A DNA stretch of 64,000 bases from positions 40,060,001 through 40,124,000 of the forward strand of contig NC_083379.1 of NCBI RefSeq assembly GCF_031755915.1, given 5' to 3'. A model generated the notes under the pieces. That model saw only the letters and a program-made list of their open reading frames with translations. It searched no databases and was not told the DNA's origin. Numbering within the stretch: the first letter of the stretch is position 1; each line of letters starts with the position of its first letter. Source of the DNA: Ziziphus jujuba. Taxonomy: Eukaryota > Streptophyta > Magnoliopsida > Rosales > Rhamnaceae. This document shows, piece after piece, positions 59,396-64,000 of the stretch. The translations under genes were made by a program, and so were the position numbers.

Positions 59396-61950
59396 CTAAT
59401 TCGAAGCATAAGACAATGAATTCGTACATCTCTGTCTATAATGTCCAACAACACCGCATCGGCTACATCTACGTCCAATAACATCTTCACCTTCAGATGG
59501 TATGCGTTGCACCCTCGGCCTACCGGCTCGCCTACATGTCCATCATGGTGGAAGAACAATACAACTTGCCACTTCATTCGAAGCATGCCGTTGTTATTCA
59601 TCTAACACAGGGTAAATGGACTCAGTATAAGCTGCACGATATGCATCCGCGGTGTAGTAATGAGAACACATGCCATAAGGAGTAATTTTGCGTTCTCTAC
59701 AAGCGGCAATACAATGATCACAAGGATATTGATCAAGATCGAAGACTTTGCATGAGCATGTTTTTTATTGGAGATTAACTGTAGCCCTCAAACTCCCACC
59801 TTCCATAACAAATTCATGCATATTGATGGCCTTCACATGTAGTCCAATAGACTCCAAATTTCAGAGTTTGAGTTGCTCTTCCATATGGTCAGTCACAGGC
59901 TTCGACAATTTTGCACCTGTAATACGTCACTTATAAAAACACATTTGCAGTAAATCCCATATGTACTCAATTAATGCTACTATTGTCATCTCTCTAGCAT
60001 CTAGCAAAATACCATTCAAGCTTTCTGCAATATTGGTGGTCATGATAATGTACCTTCTGCATAGAGAAAGAGAACGTGCCCACCTTGTAAGGTCACATGA
60101 TCGAATGTACTGGGCAGCCTTACTTTTTTTTGCCTCAATTTGCCTCAAATAAAACCCAAAATCTTCAACCAAATATGCACTAGCTGCGAGCATGAAACAT
60201 TGTATTATTGTTTCATCTTTTGCATGTCCATTTGCTTTAATATTTCTGCTTATATGGTACATACACAGCGCATGGTATGCATTGGAAAAAACTTTGCGTA
60301 ATGCCTTTTCAATAGCAGGGTGTCTATCACTCACAAACACCAACTGTGGAAAATCTCCAATGGCATCCTTGAGGTTTTGGAAAAACCATGTATATGCTTG
60401 CTCATTCTCTTCATCTCCAATGCCGAAAGCCAAAGGATATATTTGCTTATTGCCATCCATGCCTGATGCAATATACATGTACCCTTTGTATTTTCCTTTC
60501 AATGTAATCGCATCAACAACCAACATGGATCTTATGTGGGATATAAATCCCCTAACGCTTGCTCCAATCGCCATAAAGAAATATACAAAATTGTTATTAT
60601 AGTCTGTTTTGATACGTGTAAGAGTCCTAGGGTTCTTCGACACTAACTCATAACAGTAGGTAGGCAACTTAGCAAAATTCTCCTCTAGAGATCCCCTAAC
60701 ACTGTTAAGTGCATAGTCTTTACCTTTCCATGGTTTGTCGTAGCTTATATTTACCCCATATTTCTGCAAAAAATCATGTTGAATTTCTTTGGGTTTGTAA
60801 ATACTTGCAATTCCTTCATATTTAGATTTGATACATTGCCCGATAACCTTGGTACTGGCCTGCTTATGTTCTCAATGCACGATATCTAACGAGATATTAT
60901 CAAAAATTCTCACAACAAATATTTTTCCATTTTTAAATGTGGTTGCACGTAGTCGCCATTTACAAGTATTTTCCAAGTATACAACCTCATACCGTCGTGT
61001 AGTTGATTATGCCACCTTGAACTCCTGATTTTCATGCATGCAATAAATACGCAGTTTATTCTGTAAGTCACGTTTGTTGCAAAATAATTGTCCAACTATA
61101 ATGCTCTCATAGCCAGCGAACTTTGACAAAAATATGGCCATAGAACTACTTCTGTTGCTCAATGATATATGGTCACTTGTAGCACGATGAACCCTAACAT
61201 CATCAACTCCTTCATTGTTCATTTTAGGATGCATATCATTATCATTTTCCAGTAACTCATCATCAAAATCTACATCATTATGATTAATATCACCCCCTGT
61301 TGCATTGTAATTCTCATCACGATCAATATTATGCAACTGCTCATACTCCTCATCTTTAGGAAACCATTCAGCATAGTCACCTCCAACATCAACTCCTTTG
61401 TGGATGTTAAATAATGTCTAGGCCCCACGAACATCAACTTGATCTCTAAACTGAGTTTTTTAACCATAATTTCCTGATATGTAGCTCGAATAGGTTTGGT
61501 ATCGAAAACTTGTGGTAAACGAACACCAATTGGAGAACAAGCAAAAGAATGAAGATTACTCCTACTATCCAAAGCAAAGGCTATTTGATGAACATTTCTA
61601 GATACATGTTCAAGTTTCGAAATCACCTTAACATACAATGGAGGCTGCATCATTGTCATTCTTCCATTCCTCACTTCTTGAAGAAAGCATTTCACATCCC
61701 TATCACAGCATATTTCTGTAGGATACAACTTTTCTGTATATTGTCCATATATCCATTTTAGTTTTAGCAAATATTCATTTCGATCTATCTCAATAGAATT
61801 GAAAATCTCATCTTCTAACTCTGATTTTGTGCATCTCTTGCCGACAGAAACCATTACATTTTTACCATTTCGATATTCCCAATTACCACCATCATTTTGT
61901 ACCAATGTTCCATTGTATAAAACCGCAATTACAATATCACCATCTTCCAT
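59396..61950 (-). pseudogene. mudrA-like: MURA-type Mutator-like transposase of MULE-2, decayed
   Basis: It begins at ATG 61950 (MEDGDIVIAVLYNGTLVQND) with an N-terminal domain. A MuDR-type DNA-binding region follows around 61250-60800 (MAIFLSKFAG, NKRDLQNKLRIYC, KWRLRATTF). The MULE transposase domain at 59927-60769 has LVVDAITLKGKYKG with the first catalytic Asp, and FVSDRHPAIEKALRKVF with the second. A SWIM zinc finger is at about 59790-59730 (CSCKVFDLDQYPCDHC), and a CCHC knuckle near the end (CSRCGVVGHYRQRC). Lesions include a frameshift near 61440, a stop at about 61016 after EFKVA, a stop at 59927, and others around the SWIM region. The domain order is normal for an autonomous MULE. 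Confidence 0.92.
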
Positions 61951-62711
61951 TTTACTACAAAATTAAATGAATAACGTTAAACTAAATCAGTAAATATATA
62001 AAAATTTTAATAATACTAAATAAACATATTAACTGTATTAAAAAAGTTGATTCTTTTTTTTTTTTTTTTTTGCCAAATATAGCATTTTCCCACTGGTGGA
62101 AAACTAGCGAAAAACTGGCAAAAAATTAGCAAAAAACTTGCAAAAACTGACAAACTTGAGGAAAATGGCGGAAGTTTATCTTTTTCGCCAAATTTCCTCC
62201 ATTTTTACTGTTTTTCACGATTTTTCAGTTTTACACAAATTTTCTCCCATTTTCAAACCATATGTCACCTAAGTATCTTTAAACTCACATATAACAACTC
62301 ATAAATTAATTTCTTACATACCCATATTAAATAAAAATCTTAAAAATTCCAAAACTAACAAAAAATACAAGAAAAAATAGAAAAAAGAGAAAAAAAATAC
62401 ATACCCATATTTCCTCAGTTTTATCTAATGAGAAAAAAGATAAAATTTTTATCTGAGTTTAGTTTCAGAAATGAAAAAATACAAGAAAATGAGAGTGAGG
62501 GGAGATGCAAAGAGTGTATGTGGCCTATTAGAGAAACCCTTGCACAAAACATGAACGGGTGTGTAGAGGAGAAGGAAAGGGTAAGAAAAAACATATTGCG
62601 TAATTTTCAATTTAGTCAAGGGTGTTTTTGTCCCAAGGTGGCTAGTTTAAAAAACAAATTGTTATTATTCAAAAAACGTATTACGGGGTGGCTAGTTTTC
62701 GAAAAAAACCC

Positions 62712-62857
62712 TTTTTCTTAATTTCTTTAGCTCTTCTATTCCTCCCAGTTACAATTAGTCTCGGCCCACTCACTTTTCTTTTACAAACAGTTTTTTTTAG
62801 CCGCCTCCATTATATTCAAGCCTTCAATTTAAATATCTTTTCACATATTATCCAACA
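62712..62857. other. Right piece of the solo LTR
   Basis: Non-coding. It continues the 52107-52464 LTR and ends CCAACA before resumed Copia-6 integrase sequence. Confidence 0.7.
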
Positions 62858-64000
62858 AGTTTCTTATTAGTTTGGTTCATCATAAGTAAATACCAAATAT
62901 TTAAATTTAATAAATGCTTCACGTTCATTTTTAAGCAGTAAAACCCAAACTTTTATTGAAAAATCAACAATAGATGAAAAATGCTTATTACTTCCATGAG
63001 TTGGTATAGATGTTGGCCCCCATAAATTAGCACAAGCATAGTCTGGAATCAAGTTGCTTTATGTGTTCCAACTTGAAACTAAGTTTGTGTTGCTTCCCCA
63101 AAATGCAATGTTCACGAAAGTCTAACTTGCTAATTTTGCTCTTACCAAACAAATCCTGATTGTTCAATTCTTGCAAGCCTTTCTCACTAATGTGAGCTAA
63201 CCTTCTATGCCATAGTTAAGTGTCATCTTGATTTGTAGTCATCACAGTAACACTCATACCAGTCACAGTTTGTCTTTGTAACTCATATAAACCATTCCTC
63301 TTTATTCCTTTCATAACCGTTAAAGCACCTCTTGAGATTTTTATTGTACCACTCTCTGGTTTACATGTGTACCCTGATTCATCTAAAACTCCCACTAAAA
63401 TCAGATTTTCATGACATTCTAGTACATGCCTTACATTGCTCAATGTCTTGACTGCTCCATCAGACATCTTGATTGTGATATTTCTGATACCGATGACATT
63501 ACATGCCATGTTGTTACCTAGTAAATCCTATCCACCATTAAATTTTCTATAGCTACTGAATCAATCAACTTTTGGGCACAAATGGAAAGTGCATTTAGAA
63601 TCTAGAATCCATTCTTAGCTAGTCTATTCACATGAGACATTCAGTACTTCTCCAATCTCATCTTCACCACTCACTACAACAACATCTCCACTTTTGGAGT
63701 GCTTTTCTCTCTTTTCTTTATTTGTTCTTTTGGAACAATCCTTAATAAGATGATCCTTTCTTTGACAATAATAACATTTCCTTTCTCAAGTCCTGTACTT
63801 AGATCTAGACTTTCCTCTAGATTTTTCTATCTTTATTGTTATAACTGTTAGAATTTCCATAAGAACCCCTTCCTTTAGTAACAATTCCCTCTCCAATTGA
63901 CTTTTCTTTCTTCTTAATTTTCATCTCAAGTTCTTTAGATTTAAGAGCACTTATTACAACATCTGTTATGTCAACCTCTCTCCCATATTTGATAACATTG
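62858..64000 (-). pseudogene. Copia-6 integrase, protease and gag remnant, cut by window end
   Basis: The integrase core at 62867-63052 contains ANLWGPTSIPTHG (first catalytic Asp replaced by Asn). Gag pre-integrase is at 63216-63509 (DGAVKTLSNVRHVL). The Gag zinc knuckle lies near 63740-63780 (YYCQRKDHLIKDC, degraded), and Gag sequence runs off the window at 64000. It corresponds block by block to 11100-12310 of Copia-3. Confidence 0.88.

Larger units (their letters stand above)
56373..62711 (-). mobile_element. MULE-2: Mutator-like element with transposase and captured DRP2 fragment
   Basis: Terminal inverted repeats begin GGGTTTTTTTGAAAA on the left and, read inwards, GGGTTTTTTTCGAAAAC on the right. 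Both share the AAAATACCC or AAAACACCC block further in. Flanks TTTTTTTAA and TTTTTCTTA match at 7 of 9 positions, a weak target-site duplication. The MURA gene reads leftwards from 61950. A dynamin-related fragment lies antisense at 56735-57891. The element sits tail-to-tail with MULE-1, 26 bp away. Confidence 0.85.
52107..62857. mobile_element. Solo LTR split by two MULEs
   Basis: The left piece (52107-52464) starts TTGTTAAAGAG and the right piece (62712-62857) ends ATTATCCAACA. Together they form an LTR of about 500 bp with TG/CA ends. AGTTT flanks both ends (52102-52106 and 62858-62862). The left piece has TATAAAT at 52410-52416. No internal retroelement sequence is present, so it is a solo LTR in the integrase region of Copia-6. 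Its family is unknown. Confidence 0.75.
43668..64000 (-). mobile_element. Copia-6: minus-strand copia element interrupted by two large insertions, cut by window end
   Basis: The 3' LTR is 43668-44178. Coding remnants are at 44285-44602, 50242-52106 and 62858-64000, and they join in order when compared with Copia-3. Copia-7 occupies 44603-50241. A solo LTR containing two MULEs occupies 52107-62857. At the join, the integrase sequence ending CCTTAGTTT at 52106 continues at TTCTTATTAGTTTGG near 62861. The gag start and 5' LTR lie beyond the window. Confidence 0.9.

Overview
The window is nuclear DNA of a flowering plant, most likely a eudicot. The evidence is a tandem cluster of CYP71D-type cytochrome P450 genes, many Ty1/copia retrotransposons primed by initiator tRNA-Met, MULE and CACTA-type DNA transposons, and a captured fragment of the plant dynamin-related protein DRP2. 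I cannot name the species. I see no prokaryotic or organellar genes and no CRISPR array.

The framework is a minus-strand cluster of CYP71D genes, all broken. Reading leftwards along the minus strand it runs: copy 4 (41316-42163), copy 3 (28010-34913), copy 2 (13820-16326), a 139-bp scrap (13145-13283) and copy 1 (4444-5183). Their upstream flanks are homologous, so each arose by duplication of a gene-plus-flank unit. None is intact. The lesions are nonsense codons, frameshifts, an internal deletion and two copia insertions into first exons.

The rest is mobile DNA, much of it nested. Copia-1 (1-4443) keeps an uninterrupted 1314-codon gag-pol frame and sits in P450 copy 1. Copia-2 (6637-9137, plus strand) lies inside Copia-3 (6056-13058, minus strand). 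A CACTA-like element without transposase (17390-22148) contains a mirror-image array of palindromic units. A composite of TRIM LTRs (23629-27696) contains a 2972-bp solo LTR (24375-27346). Copia-4 (29724-34662) splits P450 copy 3. Copia-5 (35378-40604) is a full-length copy with a perfect target-site duplication.

From 43668 to the window end lies Copia-6, of the same family as Copia-3. It is interrupted twice: by Copia-7 (44603-50241), and by a block at 52107-62857. That block is a solo LTR split by two tail-to-tail Mutator-like elements. MULE-1 (52465-56346) is a deletion derivative. MULE-2 (56373-62711) carries a decayed MURA transposase and an antisense intron-containing DRP2 fragment.

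No host gene here looks functional. The only long clean reading frame is the Copia-1 polyprotein. The main interest lies in the order of insertions, the gene capture by MULEs, the architecture of the CACTA-like element, and the G-box-like motif arrays in the leaders of two unrelated copia families.
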